A DNA stretch of 64,000 nucleotides from Rhodocyclaceae bacterium (GCA_019455325.1 JACFMQ010000002.1:207353-271352); one strand, 5' to 3'; counted from the stretch's first letter, positions 29,188 through 39,654 are shown. Translations and numbers: made by a program. The notes: generated by a model from the sequence alone, not told the origin.

Positions 29188-30528
29188 ATGAAAAACCTTC
29201 GCAAGACCCTGGCGCTTTCCGCGGCGCTGTTCAGCAGCGTGGCGATCGCCGCGCCCAGCGTGTTTCCCACCGGCGTGACCGTGTACAACCCGGCCAAGGC
29301 GCACAACACCTATGTGATTTTCAGCGCGCCCGACCAGAAGACCCGGCTGATCGACATGAACGGCAACGTGGTGCGTAGCTGGGACAAGGTCGGTTTCCCG
29401 GCGGCGGTCATCGACCCGCAGTTGACCGGCGGCAAGCGCGGCCATGTCTTCGTGCAACTGGAAGCCGTGGCCGAGCCGAGCAAGCTGGCTTCGCCGGGCA
29501 ACGGTTTGCGCAACAAGACCGTCGGCGAACTCGACTGGAACGGCAAGACGGTCTGGCAGTGGGGGCCGCAGGCCCCCGGCGGCGCCGCGCACCAGCACCA
29601 CGACCAGCGCCGGCTCGCCAACGGGAATACCCTGGTGCTCGCCAACAAGCTGCACCCGGTCAAGGGCTTCGACGTCCCCGAGGTGATCGACGACGTGATC
29701 TACGAGGTGGATGCCAAGGGCAAGGTGGTGTGGTCCTGGACCGCTTCCGAGCACATCGAGGAGTTCGGCTTCACCCCCGAGCAGCTCAAGCTGGTGCGCG
29801 CCAGCACCAACCCGGACGTGCTGCATATCAACAACCTGGCCCCGGTCGGCCCGAACAAGTGGTTCGACGGCGGCGACAAACGCTTCCACCCGGACAACCT
29901 GATCATCGATTCGCGCAATGGCAACTTCATCGCCATCATCGACAAGGCCACGGGCAAGGTGGCATGGCGGATCGGCCCCAATCTGCCGGGCATCAATCCG
30001 CGCGAGCACGACAAGCTGCCGCGTCCGGCGGATCAGTTCATCGGCCAGCACGACGCCCATGTGATTCCCGCAGGGCTGCCCGGTGCGGGCAACGTCCTGG
30101 TGTTCGACAACCAGGGCGAAGCGGGCTATCCGCGTGCGCCGCTCAATCTGATCGGCGGCTCGCGGGTGCTGGAAATCGACCCGATCAAGGGCGAGATCGT
30201 CTGGCAATACACGGCGACCGATTCCGCCCAGCCGGGCTGGGCCTTCTATAGCTCTTTCATCAGCAGCGCCCGGCGCTTGCCCAATGGCAACACCCTGATC
30301 GACGAAGGCAAGTTCGGGCGGGTGTTCCAGGTGACGCCGCAGGGCGAAATCGTCTGGGAATACATCAGCCCTTATTTCGGCAAGGCGCCGCTCGGCAACG
30401 CCAGGAGCAACTGGATCTACCGCGCCCTGCCCGTCCCCTACGACTGGGCGCCCGCCGGCACGCCGCGCAGCGAGAAGGCGGTGACGCCGCCCGCCCTCGG
30501 CGACTTCCGCGTGCCTTCCCGTCCCTGA
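29188..30528 (+). CDS. Exported arylsulfate sulfotransferase family protein
   Basis: Protein of 446 residues with a signal peptide (MKNLRKTLALSAALFSSVAIA, cleaved before APS) and a beta-propeller of the arylsulfotransferase superfamily. Repeated blade motifs such as GNTLVLANK, GKVVWSWT, GEIVWQYTATDS and GEIVWEYISPY are visible. Candidate active-site histidines are in HQHHDQRR, DVLHINN and QHDAHVIP. Family members move sulfate from one phenolic ester to another without PAPS. It has no cysteine in the mature part that I can see, so DsbA-type oxidation should not be needed. It follows the TonB receptor closely and precedes a second family member after a terminator-like hairpin. Confidence 0.88.
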   Translation: MKNLRKTLALSAALFSSVAIAAPSVFPTGVTVYNPAKAHNTYVIFSAPDQKTRLIDMNGNVVRSWDKVGFPAAVIDPQLTGGKRGHVFVQLEAVAEPSKLASPGNGLRNKTVGELDWNGKTVWQWGPQAPGGAAHQHHDQRRLANGNTLVLANKLHPVKGFDVPEVIDDVIYEVDAKGKVVWSWTASEHIEEFGFTPEQLKLVRASTNPDVLHINNLAPVGPNKWFDGGDKRFHPDNLIIDSRNGNFIAIIDKATGKVAWRIGPNLPGINPREHDKLPRPADQFIGQHDAHVIPAGLPGAGNVLVFDNQGEAGYPRAPLNLIGGSRVLEIDPIKGEIVWQYTATDSAQPGWAFYSSFISSARRLPNGNTLIDEGKFGRVFQVTPQGEIVWEYISPYFGKAPLGNARSNWIYRALPVPYDWAPAGTPRSEKAVTPPALGDFRVPSRP

Positions 30529-30541
30529 AAAACCTTCGTGC

Positions 30542-30566
30542 GGGAGCGGCGGCGCCGCTCCCTTTT
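30542..30566 (+). terminator. Terminator-like hairpin between the two sulfotransferase genes
   Basis: A 9-bp perfect stem GGGAGCGGC / GCCGCTCCC with a 3-base loop (30542-30562) is followed by TTTTCTTGT, just after the first sulfotransferase stop and 27 bases before the second start. It may end most transcripts and lower expression of the downstream gene. Confidence 0.65.
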
Positions 30567-30592
30567 CTTGTCTGGACCTACCTGGAGAACAC

Positions 30593-32311
30593 ATGAGCAG
30601 TACGACAGCATTGCCCGAGGGCGCCTGCGTCACCGCCCGCATTCCCGAACAGGATGCCGGCCCGACCAGACTCGGGCCGGTGGTGGTCAACCCCTACCGC
30701 CTGGCGCCGCTGACGGCCATCATCCGCGACGGCGGCCAGCGCATCGGCCAGGCCCGCGTGCGGGTGCTCGGCCGCGGCGAGGGCGGCATTTCCATCCATT
30801 ACGAGGTGCGCGACCGCAGCCTGTGGACGCACGGCGGCATCCCGGTGTTCGGCCTTTATCCCGACCACCGCAACGAGGTGGAGGTGGCCTATACGCTCGA
30901 CGGCGAGCGCGTCACCGAGCGTTATTACATCTACGCGCCGGCGGTGCGCCTGCCGGTGATCGCCGCGCAGACCGGCGCGCTGCCGGAGGTGCAGCCGGTG
31001 AAGGTGCATCCTTCGCTGAAACAGCGGCTCTACCTGTTCAACCACCTGCTCTCCGAGATTCCCGGCAACCGCCCGTTCAAGTGGAACGCCCAGGGCGGCG
31101 CGGCGGAGTGGGATTCGGTGGGCATCAACTGGGTCAGCGACACCAATGGCGACGTGCGCTGGTATCTGGACATCGAGCAGATCCACGATTCCACCCGCAA
31201 GGACGGGCTGGGCGCGAGCATGGGCTTCCAGCAGACGCGCGACGGCCACCTGGTCTGGGGCCAGGGCCAGCGTTACTACAAGCACGATCTGCTCGGCCGC
31301 ACCATCTGGGCGCGCACCCTGCCGGAGAAATTCGCCGACTTCTCGCACGAGATCCGCGAAACGGCCAAAGGCACCTACCTGCTGCGCGTCGGCACCAGCG
31401 ATTACCTGCGCACCGACGGCAAGCGCGTGCGCACGATCCGCGACCACGTCATCGAAGTGGATGGCAACGGCGACGTGGTCGATTACTGGGATTTGAGCCG
31501 CATCCTCGACCCCTATCGCGCCGACCTGCTGCACACCCTCGACCGGGGCGTCGCCACCCTGCCCGACGGCGTGCTCAAGAGCGAGTCGCTGGCCGAGAAC
31601 GAACGGGCCGAGGACGCCGGTCTGCCCTTCGGCGACATTCCCGGCGTCGGCGCGGGCCGCAACTGGGCGCACGTCAACGCCATCGACCACGACCCGGCGG
31701 ACGACAGCATCATCGTTTCCGCTCGCCACCAAGGCGTCGCCAAGATCGGCCGCGACAAGCAGGTGAAGTGGCTGCTCGCCGACCCCCAAGGCTGGACCGC
31801 CGCGCTCAGGACCAAGGTGCTGACGCCGGTCAACGCCGCCGGGGAAACCCTGCACCAGCGCCACGACGGCAGCTACCCCGAGGACTTCGACTGGTCATGG
31901 ACGCAGCACACCGCCTGGCTTTCCGGCAAGGGCACGCTGACGGTGTTCGACAACGGCTGGGGCCGCCGCTTCGCGCCCACCCGGCTGGAAGGCAACTACA
32001 GCCGTGCCGTGGAATACCTGATCGACGAGGCCAGAGGCACCGTCCAGCAGCTGTGGGAATACGGCAAGGAACGCGGCGACGCCTGGTACAGCCCGATCAC
32101 CTCGGTGGTCGAGTATCGCGCCGACAGCGACACCCAGTTCATCTACTCCGCCTCGGTCGATTTCCTGACGACGGCACGCCTGGTCACGCCCGTGCTGTCG
32201 GAAGTCGCCTATGGCACGCAGGAGGTGGTGCAGGAACTGCGCGTCGCCAGCCATCAGCCCGGCAACGTCGGCTACCGCGCCCTGGTGGTGGATCTGGAGA
32301 AGGCATTCTGA
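30593..32311 (+). CDS. Arylsulfate sulfotransferase (AssT type) without visible signal peptide
   Basis: PAPS-independent arylsulfate sulfotransferase of 572 residues, the length of mature E. coli AssT (571). An N-terminal beta-sandwich domain (about 25-115) is followed by a six-bladed propeller. Histidines at 252, 360 (NWAHVNAI) and 439 (WTQHTAW) line up in order and spacing with AssT His252, His356 and the nucleophile His436. The Cys pair that forms the AssT disulfide is absent; Cys12 is the only cysteine I find. The N-terminus shows no signal peptide, and no alternative start giving one exists upstream, so location is unclear. GGAG precedes the ATG. Confidence 0.88.
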   Translation: MSSTTALPEGACVTARIPEQDAGPTRLGPVVVNPYRLAPLTAIIRDGGQRIGQARVRVLGRGEGGISIHYEVRDRSLWTHGGIPVFGLYPDHRNEVEVAYTLDGERVTERYYIYAPAVRLPVIAAQTGALPEVQPVKVHPSLKQRLYLFNHLLSEIPGNRPFKWNAQGGAAEWDSVGINWVSDTNGDVRWYLDIEQIHDSTRKDGLGASMGFQQTRDGHLVWGQGQRYYKHDLLGRTIWARTLPEKFADFSHEIRETAKGTYLLRVGTSDYLRTDGKRVRTIRDHVIEVDGNGDVVDYWDLSRILDPYRADLLHTLDRGVATLPDGVLKSESLAENERAEDAGLPFGDIPGVGAGRNWAHVNAIDHDPADDSIIVSARHQGVAKIGRDKQVKWLLADPQGWTAALRTKVLTPVNAAGETLHQRHDGSYPEDFDWSWTQHTAWLSGKGTLTVFDNGWGRRFAPTRLEGNYSRAVEYLIDEARGTVQQLWEYGKERGDAWYSPITSVVEYRADSDTQFIYSASVDFLTTARLVTPVLSEVAYGTQEVVQELRVASHQPGNVGYRALVVDLEKAF

Positions 32312-32327
32312 TGCGGCGGCCGGCCCC

Positions 32328-33230
32328 TCAGCCGGCCTCCCAGTAAGCCGCGCGGCCGTAGGTCTCCTTGAGGAAATCGACGAACAGCCGCAGCCGCAGC
32401 GGCATGTGCCGGCGCTGCGGAAACACCGCGTAGATGCCCATCGGCGGCGCCTGCCAGGCGTCGAGCACCGAGGTCAGCCGGCCTTCCTTGAGATCCTGGC
32501 CGACCTCCCACAGCGAGCGCCAGGCCAGCCCGCGCCCGGCCAGCGCCCATTCGTGCAGCACGGCGCCGTCGTTGCACTCGAAGCGGCCGGGCACCTTCCG
32601 CGATTCGACCGCGCCGCTGTCCGGGTCGCGGAAGATCCAGCCGCGCTGCTGGCCGAGCGAGAAGCAGTTGTGGCGGGCAAGGTCGGCCGGCGTGCGCGGC
32701 ACGCCGTGCGCGACGAGATAGGCCGGGCTGGCGACGACCACCCGGCGCATCTCGCCCAGGCACACGCTGATCAGGCTGGAGTCGGTCAGTTCGCCGATGC
32801 GGATGGCGCAGTCGATGCCTTCGTTGATCAGGTCGACGAGGCGGTCGGTCAGGTCGAGGCTCACCGTCACCTCGGAGTTCGCCTGCATGAACGCATCGAC
32901 CAGCGGCGCCACGTGGCGGCGGCCGAAGCCGGCCGGGGCGGAGAGGCGCAAGTGACCGCTCGCCCGTACGCCGCCGAGCGAGACCGCGGCCTCGGCGTTG
33001 GCCAGGTCGTCGAGCAGGCGCTGGCAGTCTTCGAGGAAGGCCTGCCCCTCGAAGGTCAGCGTCAGCCGGCGCGTCGTGCGCAGCATCAGGCGCACGCCGA
33101 GGCGGGCTTCCAGCGCGTCCAGCCGGCGGCCGACGATGGCCGGCGTCACGCCCTCGGCGCGGGCGGCGGCGGAGAGGCTGCCGCGCGTGGCGGCGGAGAC
33201 GAAGGCGGAAATCTGCTTGAAGGTGTCCAT
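32328..33230 (-). CDS. LysR-type transcriptional regulator
   Basis: Regulator of 300 residues from the ATG at 33230 (MDTFKQISAFV). A longer in-frame start at 33302 adds a tail not seen in the family. It has a winged helix (about 1-60) and a substrate-binding domain with the RRHVAPLVDAFM segment, as in the CrgA/DsdC-like branch common in beta- and gammaproteobacteria. It is convergent with the sulfotransferase gene and divergent from the TSUP-aceB unit with about 107 bases between starts, so it may regulate that unit or itself. Effector unknown. Confidence 0.92.
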   Translation of the reverse strand: MDTFKQISAFVSAATRGSLSAAARAEGVTPAIVGRRLDALEARLGVRLMLRTTRRLTLTFEGQAFLEDCQRLLDDLANAEAAVSLGGVRASGHLRLSAPAGFGRRHVAPLVDAFMQANSEVTVSLDLTDRLVDLINEGIDCAIRIGELTDSSLISVCLGEMRRVVVASPAYLVAHGVPRTPADLARHNCFSLGQQRGWIFRDPDSGAVESRKVPGRFECNDGAVLHEWALAGRGLAWRSLWEVGQDLKEGRLTSVLDAWQAPPMGIYAVFPQRRHMPLRLRLFVDFLKETYGRAAYWEAG

Positions 33231-33311
33231 ACCCGTGACTTTATACAAAAAGTAAACAATAAACGCGACGTTTGTCGCATTCACGCGCGCCGGATTCGGC
33301 AATACACTGCA

Positions 33312-33325
33312 GTCCTATATAAGAC
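33312..33325 (+). promoter_or_regulatory. Near-copy of the aceA palindrome before the TSUP-aceB unit
   Basis: GTCCTATATAAGAC differs at one position from the core GTCTTATATAAGAC of the palindrome upstream of aceA (8635-8648). It is only 12 bases before the ATG at 33338, and its TATATA could serve as a -10 element, in which case the leader is very short. Shared control of isocitrate lyase and malate synthase is the simplest reading. Confidence 0.55.
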
Positions 33326-33337
33326 CGCGGGTGCCCC

Positions 33338-34126
33338 ATGGACGCTTCCACGATTGCCGGTTTCGCCCTCATCGCCGCAGGCGCCTTCGTCGCCGGCGGC
33401 ATGAACGCGATGGCCGGCGGCGGCACCTTCTTCTCGTTCCCGGCGCTGCTCGCCGCCGGCGTGCCGCCGGTGATGGCCAATGCCAGCAACACCGTCGCCC
33501 TCTGGCCGGCCAGCCTGTCCAGCGCCTGGGCCTACCGGCGCGAACTCGAAAAGCACCGCCGGTTCGCGCTCCTGCTCATCGGCGCCTCTTTCGTCGGCGG
33601 CATCTGCGGCGGCCTGCTGCTGCTCGCCACCTCGAACGCCGCCTTCGCCAGGCTGATTCCCTGGCTGCTGCTCACCGCCACCGCCCTCTTCGCCTTCGCC
33701 GGCCACGTGCAGCGCCTGATCGCCGCGATCAAGGGCCGCCTCGGTGCCACCCAGGCGAGCGCCCCCGGCAGTCCGGGCGGCGTTCTCTTCCAGCTCTTCG
33801 TCGCCGTCTACGGCGGCTTCTTCGGTGCCGGGCTGGGCATCCTGATGATGGCCGCGCTCGCCATCCAGGGCTTCAAGGACATGCAGGAGATGAACGCGCT
33901 GAAGAACGTCGCCTCGGCGGTGAGCTACACCGTCGCCGCGATCACCTTCATCGTCGCCGGCGCCATCAGTTGGCCGCACACCCTGCTCATGCTCGTCACC
34001 GCCACGCTCGGCGGCTACGTCGGCGCGCTGCTCGCCCGGCGCCTGCCGGGCCTGTGGCTGCGCCGCATGGTCGTCGCCGTCGGCAGCACGATGACCGTGA
34101 TCTATTTTTACAAGACCTACTTCTAA
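33338..34126 (+). CDS. TSUP (TauE/SafE) family anion permease
   Basis: Inner-membrane protein of 262 residues with about eight hydrophobic helices and the duplicated TSUP signature: GGMNAMAGGGTFFSFPALL in the first half and YGGFFGAGLGILMMAAL in the second. The family exports or imports small organic anions or sulfur compounds. It lies 22 bases before aceB, so the two are likely co-transcribed, suggesting transport of a C2 or C4 acid such as glyoxylate, glycolate or acetate. This is inference from context. A shared palindrome with aceA lies in front of it. Confidence 0.9.
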   Translation: MDASTIAGFALIAAGAFVAGGMNAMAGGGTFFSFPALLAAGVPPVMANASNTVALWPASLSSAWAYRRELEKHRRFALLLIGASFVGGICGGLLLLATSNAAFARLIPWLLLTATALFAFAGHVQRLIAAIKGRLGATQASAPGSPGGVLFQLFVAVYGGFFGAGLGILMMAALAIQGFKDMQEMNALKNVASAVSYTVAAITFIVAGAISWPHTLLMLVTATLGGYVGALLARRLPGLWLRRMVVAVGSTMTVIYFYKTYF

Positions 34127-34148
34127 CCTTCACCACAAAGGAGTCGCC

Positions 34149-35747
34149 ATGAGCCTGAACCTTCCCGCCGGCGTGCAGATCAACGCGCCGATCAAGCCCG
34201 AGTATGAATCGATCCTCACGCACGACGCGCTGGCCTTCGTCGCCAAGCTGCACCGCGCCTTCGAGGGCCGCCGCCAGGAGCTGCTGAAAGCCCGCGTCGC
34301 GCGCCAGGCGCGCATCGACGCCGGCGAGATGCCGGACTTCCTGCCGGAAACCAAGCACGTCCGCGAAGGCGACTGGAAGATCGCCGCCTTGCCGCGTGCG
34401 CTCGAACGCCGCCGCACCGAGATCACCGGCCCGGTCGAGGCGAAGATGATCATCAACGCCTACAACTCCGGCGCCGATTCGTACATGACCGACTTCGAGG
34501 ATTCCAACTCGCCGAACTGGGACAACCAGATTCAGGGCCAGGTGAATCTCTACAAGGCCATCCGCCGCGAGCTGGCCTTCCGGAACGAGGCCGGCAAGGA
34601 ATACAAGCTGAACGAGCAGATCGCCACGCTGCAGATCCGTCCGCGCGGCTGGCACCTGGACGAGAAGCACGTGCTGGTCGACGGCGCGCGCGTCTCCGGC
34701 GGCATTTTCGACTTCGGCCTGGTCTTCTTCCACAACGCCAAGGAGCAGATCGCCCGCGGCGCCGGCCCGTTCTACTACCTGCCGAAGATGGAGTCGCACC
34801 TCGAAGCCCGCCTGTGGAACGACATCTTCGTCATGGCGCAGGAGCACGTCGGCCTGCCGCAGGGCACGATCAAGGCGACGGTGCTGGTCGAGACCATCCT
34901 CGCCACCTTCGAGATGGAAGAAATCCTCTACGAACTGCGCGAGCACTCCGCTGGCCTGAACGCCGGGCGCTGGGACTACATCTTCTCGTGCATCAAGAAG
35001 TTCAAGAAAAACAATGACTTCTGCCTCGCCAACCGGGGCTCGATCACGATGGAGGTGCCGTTCATGCGCTCCTACGCGCTGGCGCTGGTCAAGGCCTGCC
35101 ACAAGCGCGGCGCACCGGCCATGGGCGGCATGAGCGCGCTGATCCCGATCAAGAACGACCCGGTGGCCAACGAGAAGGCGCTGGCCGGCATCCGCCACGA
35201 CAAGGCGCGCGACGCCAAGGACGGCTTCGACGGCGGCTGGGTGGCGCATCCGGGCCTCGTCGCCATCGCCCACGAGGAGTTCGTCAAGGTGTTGGGCGAC
35301 CGGCCGAACCAGTGGGAAAAGCAGCGCGACGAGGTCTTCGCCGCCAAGGACTTCCTTAACTTCCAGCCGGAGCAGCCGATCACCGAAGTCGGTCTGCGCA
35401 ACAACATCAACGTCGGCATCCACTATCTGGGCTCGTGGCTCGCCGGCAACGGCTGCGTGCCGATCCACAACCTGATGGAGGACGCGGCCACCGCCGAAAT
35501 CTCGCGCTCGCAGGTGTGGCAGTGGGTGGTTTCGCCGAAGGGCGTGCTCGACGACGGCCGCAAGGTCACGGTCGAGATGGTGCGCGGCATGATCCCCGAG
35601 GAGCTGGCCAAGGTGAAGGCCACGGTCACCGCCCAGGGCGAGGACACCGCGACCTACGACCAGGCGGCGGAAATCTTCGACCGCATGGCGCTGAGCCCGG
35701 ACTATCCGGAATTTCTGACGCTGCCGCTGTACGAGGCGATGGCCTGA
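34149..35747 (+). CDS. aceB: Malate synthase A
   Basis: Second enzyme of the glyoxylate shunt: condenses glyoxylate with acetyl-CoA to malate. At 532 residues it is of the A isoform type. The signature HSAGLNAGRWDYIFS is near residues 265-280, the metal-binding and acetyl-CoA regions (MTDFEDSNSPNW; FMRSYALALVKACHKRG) are intact, and the C-terminal catalytic Asp lies in MEDAATAEISRSQVWQW. AAGGAG precedes the ATG. It is linked to a TSUP permease and not to aceA. Confidence 0.98.
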   Translation: MSLNLPAGVQINAPIKPEYESILTHDALAFVAKLHRAFEGRRQELLKARVARQARIDAGEMPDFLPETKHVREGDWKIAALPRALERRRTEITGPVEAKMIINAYNSGADSYMTDFEDSNSPNWDNQIQGQVNLYKAIRRELAFRNEAGKEYKLNEQIATLQIRPRGWHLDEKHVLVDGARVSGGIFDFGLVFFHNAKEQIARGAGPFYYLPKMESHLEARLWNDIFVMAQEHVGLPQGTIKATVLVETILATFEMEEILYELREHSAGLNAGRWDYIFSCIKKFKKNNDFCLANRGSITMEVPFMRSYALALVKACHKRGAPAMGGMSALIPIKNDPVANEKALAGIRHDKARDAKDGFDGGWVAHPGLVAIAHEEFVKVLGDRPNQWEKQRDEVFAAKDFLNFQPEQPITEVGLRNNINVGIHYLGSWLAGNGCVPIHNLMEDAATAEISRSQVWQWVVSPKGVLDDGRKVTVEMVRGMIPEELAKVKATVTAQGEDTATYDQAAEIFDRMALSPDYPEFLTLPLYEAMA

Positions 35748-35770
35748 TTCTCCGGCACACGCCGTGACCG

Positions 35771-35806
35771 CGGGGCGCTCCGATACCGGGGCGCCCCGTT
35801 CTTCTT
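35771..35806 (+). terminator. Probable terminator of aceB
   Basis: An 8-bp stem CGGGGCGC / GCGCCCCG (35771-35778 and 35791-35798) with a 12-base loop is followed by TTCTTCTT. It lies 24 bases after aceB. The tail is interrupted by C, so efficiency is uncertain. Confidence 0.6.
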
Positions 35807-35914
35807 GCGCCGCGCCCGGCGCCCGCCGGCGCGCCCGACCGCACGGGCCGCGCGCTCACCCTTGCCAAAAACAAGCCTCTCCCGCCGTTTCCCCGCCGTG
35901 AAACCCCGAAAAAA

Positions 35915-37385
<1,471 letters not shown>

Positions 37386-37408
37386 GGCAGCGCCATGCGG
37401 CCGGATAC

Positions 37409-37439
37409 GGGGATGGGCTTCGGCCCATCCCCATTTTTT
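37409..37439 (+). terminator. Rho-independent terminator of gdhA
   Basis: A 10-bp perfect stem GGGGATGGGC / GCCCATCCCC with a TTCG tetraloop (37409-37432) is followed by A and six T residues, 23 bases after gdhA. Confidence 0.93.
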
Positions 37440-37558
37440 CGTCCGGACCAGCGCGACAGATTACTTCTGGTACAAGATGAATCGACAGAACCGCGTCTTA
37501 TCGAACGAATAGGTATTCAATAGACTGGCGGCATCGCATTCCTCCCGAGGAGGCCGCC

Positions 37559-37918
37559 ATGATCGCCGCGCTCACCCAACTCCTGATCTACCAGCTCGCC
37601 GGCGAGATCGTCGCCCGCGGGCTCGGCCTGCCGGTGCCGGGGCCGGTGCTCGGCATGGTCTTCCTGTTCGCCGCGCTGTCGCTCGCCGGCGGCCCGTCGC
37701 CGGACCTGCAGCGCACCGGCCAGGGCCTGCTGCAGCATCTGTCTCTGCTCTTCGTGCCGGCCGGCACCGGCGTCATGCTGCACCTCGGCCGCGTCGCCGA
37801 GGAATGGCTGCCGCTGGCGGCGGCGCTCGTCGTCAGCACGGCGGCGACGCTGGCCGTGACGGCGCTGACCATGCGCCTGCTGATGCCGAAGGCGGCGGCG
37901 CCGGAGGACCGGCCGTGA
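37559..37918 (+). CDS. lrgA: CidA/LrgA family holin-like protein
   Basis: Small membrane protein of 119 residues with four hydrophobic helices and the family PVPGPVLGMVFLF motif near residue 26. CidA/LrgA proteins are holin-like and, with LrgB, have been linked to autolysis and to pyruvate or other small-acid transport. GAGGAGG lies just before the ATG. Its stop overlaps the GTG start of the lrgB-like gene, the standard two-gene arrangement. Whether it is LrgA- or CidA-type cannot be settled from sequence. Confidence 0.92.
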   Translation: MIAALTQLLIYQLAGEIVARGLGLPVPGPVLGMVFLFAALSLAGGPSPDLQRTGQGLLQHLSLLFVPAGTGVMLHLGRVAEEWLPLAAALVVSTAATLAVTALTMRLLMPKAAAPEDRP

Positions 37919-38664
37919 GCGGCGCGCTCGACGCCTTCGCGCTGTCGCCGCGCCTCGGCGAGCTGTGGGTCTACCTCGCTGCCTCGCCGCTGCTCGGCCT
38001 GACGCTGACGCTCGCCGCCTACCAGGCGGCCTGGTGGCTGCACCGGAAGAGCGGCGGCAGCCCGCTCGCCAACCCGGTGCTGCTCGCCGTCGCCCTGCTG
38101 GTGACAGCGCTGACGCTCTCCGGCACCGACTACCTCACCTATTTCGACGGCGCCCAGTTCGTGCACTTCCTGCTCGGCCCGGCCACCGTCGCACTGGCCA
38201 TCCCGCTGCACGCGCAGATCCGCCGTGTGCGAGCGCTGGCGCTGCCGGTGCTCGCCGCGCTGGTCGCCGGCAGCGTCACCGCCATCGTCTCGGCGGTGGC
38301 CGTCGGCAAGCTGCTCGGCGCCAGCGCGCCGACCCTGCTGTCGCTGGCGCCGAAGTCGGTGACCACGCCGATCGCCATGGGCGTCGCCGAGCGCATCGGC
38401 GGCATCCCGTCGCTGACCGCGGTGCTGGTGATCGCCACCGGCGTCCTCGGCGCCGTCGGCGCCCGCTACCTGTTCGACGCAATGAAGATCAGGGAGCCGG
38501 CCGCGCGCGGCCTGGCCATCGGCGTCGCCGCGCACGGCATCGGCACGGCCCGCGCCTTCCAGGTGAGCGAGGAGGCCGGCGTCTTCGCGGCGCTGGCGAT
38601 GGGGCTGAACGGCGTGCTCACGGCGCTGCTGGTGCCGCCGCTGGCGGCGGCGCTGGCCGGATGA
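37915..38664 (+). CDS. lrgB: CidB/LrgB family membrane protein
   Basis: Integral membrane protein of 249 residues, about seven helices. It carries the family motifs FLLGPATVALAIPL near residue 80 and LAPKSVTTPIAMGVAERIGGIPSLTAV near residue 145, plus GVAAHGIGTARAF. The GTG at 37915 overlaps the end of lrgA by four bases and gives the expected length; an in-frame upstream start would overlap lrgA deeply. Its partner role is with LrgA. It is followed 43 bases later by a nucleoside-recognition-domain gene. Confidence 0.93.
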   Translation: MSGALDAFALSPRLGELWVYLAASPLLGLTLTLAAYQAAWWLHRKSGGSPLANPVLLAVALLVTALTLSGTDYLTYFDGAQFVHFLLGPATVALAIPLHAQIRRVRALALPVLAALVAGSVTAIVSAVAVGKLLGASAPTLLSLAPKSVTTPIAMGVAERIGGIPSLTAVLVIATGVLGAVGARYLFDAMKIREPAARGLAIGVAAHGIGTARAFQVSEEAGVFAALAMGLNGVLTALLVPPLAAALAG

Positions 38665-38707
38665 AACCACGGCCGGCACCGCGCCGCTCCGGGTAAACTG
38701 CCGGGCC

Positions 38708-39646
38708 ATGGACATCCTCGTCGACATCATCCTGAAGGCCGGCCGCTCGGCGGTCGAGCTCGCCCTGTTCGTGCTGCTGCCGGTGATGGTGGTGATGCTC
38801 TCGCTGATGCGCCTGCTCGAAGCGCGCAACGCGCTCGACTGGATCGTCCGCCGCGTGGCGCCGCTGCTCAAGCCCTTCGGCCTGACCGGGCTGGGCGTCT
38901 TCGCCGCCTTGCAGATCAACTTCGTCAGCTTCGCCGCGCCGGTCGCCACGCTGGCGATGATGGACCAGCGCGGCGCCTCCGACCGCCACCTGGCGGCGAC
39001 GCTGGCCATGGTCTTCGCCATGGCGCAGGCCAACGCCGCCTTTCCGCTGATGACCATGGGGCTCGATTTCGCCCCCACCCTGCTCTTCTCGCTGGCCGGC
39101 GGCCTGGTCGCCGCTGCTGCCACCTGGTATCTGTTCGGCCGCGGCCTGTCGGCGGCCGAGGCGACGCTCGACGAGACGCTGCAGCACCGCAGCGCGGAGA
39201 ATGCCAAGGGCGTCCTCGACGTGATCAACCACGCCGGTGCCGAAGCCTTCAAGATCGCCGTCGGCGCCATTCCGATGCTGGTGCTTTCGCTCGTCGCCGT
39301 CACCGCGCTGAAGCGTTTCGGCGCCATCGACGCGCTCACCGCCGCGCTCTCGCCGCTGCTCGCGCTCGCCGGCATCGACCCGCTGCTGATCCTGCCGACG
39401 CTGACCAAGTACCTCGCCGGCGGCACGGCGATGCTCGGCGTCGTCGACGAGATGCGCCGCGCCGGCCAGATGAGCGCCGAACTGCTCAACGCCAGCGCCG
39501 GCTTCCTCATCCATCCCTTCGACATCCCCGGCGTCGCCGTGCTGATCACCGCCGGCAAGCGCGTCGCCGCGGTGTGGAAGCCGGCCGCGCTCGGCGCCTG
39601 CATCGGCATCGCCGCGCGCAGCCTGGGGCACGCCTTCCTCGGCTGA
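38708..39646 (+). CDS. Nucleoside recognition (Gate) domain membrane protein
   Basis: Membrane protein of 312 residues with two Gate-type halves, each with several hydrophobic helices and conserved Asn/Gly residues (for example LQINFVSFAAP and TKYLAGGTAMLGVVDEMR). The family is related to nucleoside transporters and to spore maturation protein A/B, but most members have no known function. The start at 38708 lies 43 bases after lrgB in the same direction, so it may be in the same transcript. It is convergent with the MazG-like gene, with an 8-base gap. Confidence 0.85.
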   Translation: MDILVDIILKAGRSAVELALFVLLPVMVVMLSLMRLLEARNALDWIVRRVAPLLKPFGLTGLGVFAALQINFVSFAAPVATLAMMDQRGASDRHLAATLAMVFAMAQANAAFPLMTMGLDFAPTLLFSLAGGLVAAAATWYLFGRGLSAAEATLDETLQHRSAENAKGVLDVINHAGAEAFKIAVGAIPMLVLSLVAVTALKRFGAIDALTAALSPLLALAGIDPLLILPTLTKYLAGGTAMLGVVDEMRRAGQMSAELLNASAGFLIHPFDIPGVAVLITAGKRVAAVWKPAALGACIGIAARSLGHAFLG

Positions 39647-39654
39647 GCGGCGGC

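Noticed and set aside
37804-37914. A longer start for the LrgB-like protein
   Set aside because: An in-frame ATG at 37804 would overlap lrgA by over 110 bases and add a non-hydrophobic Arg/Gly-rich tail; the GTG at 37915 fits the family and the overlap pattern.
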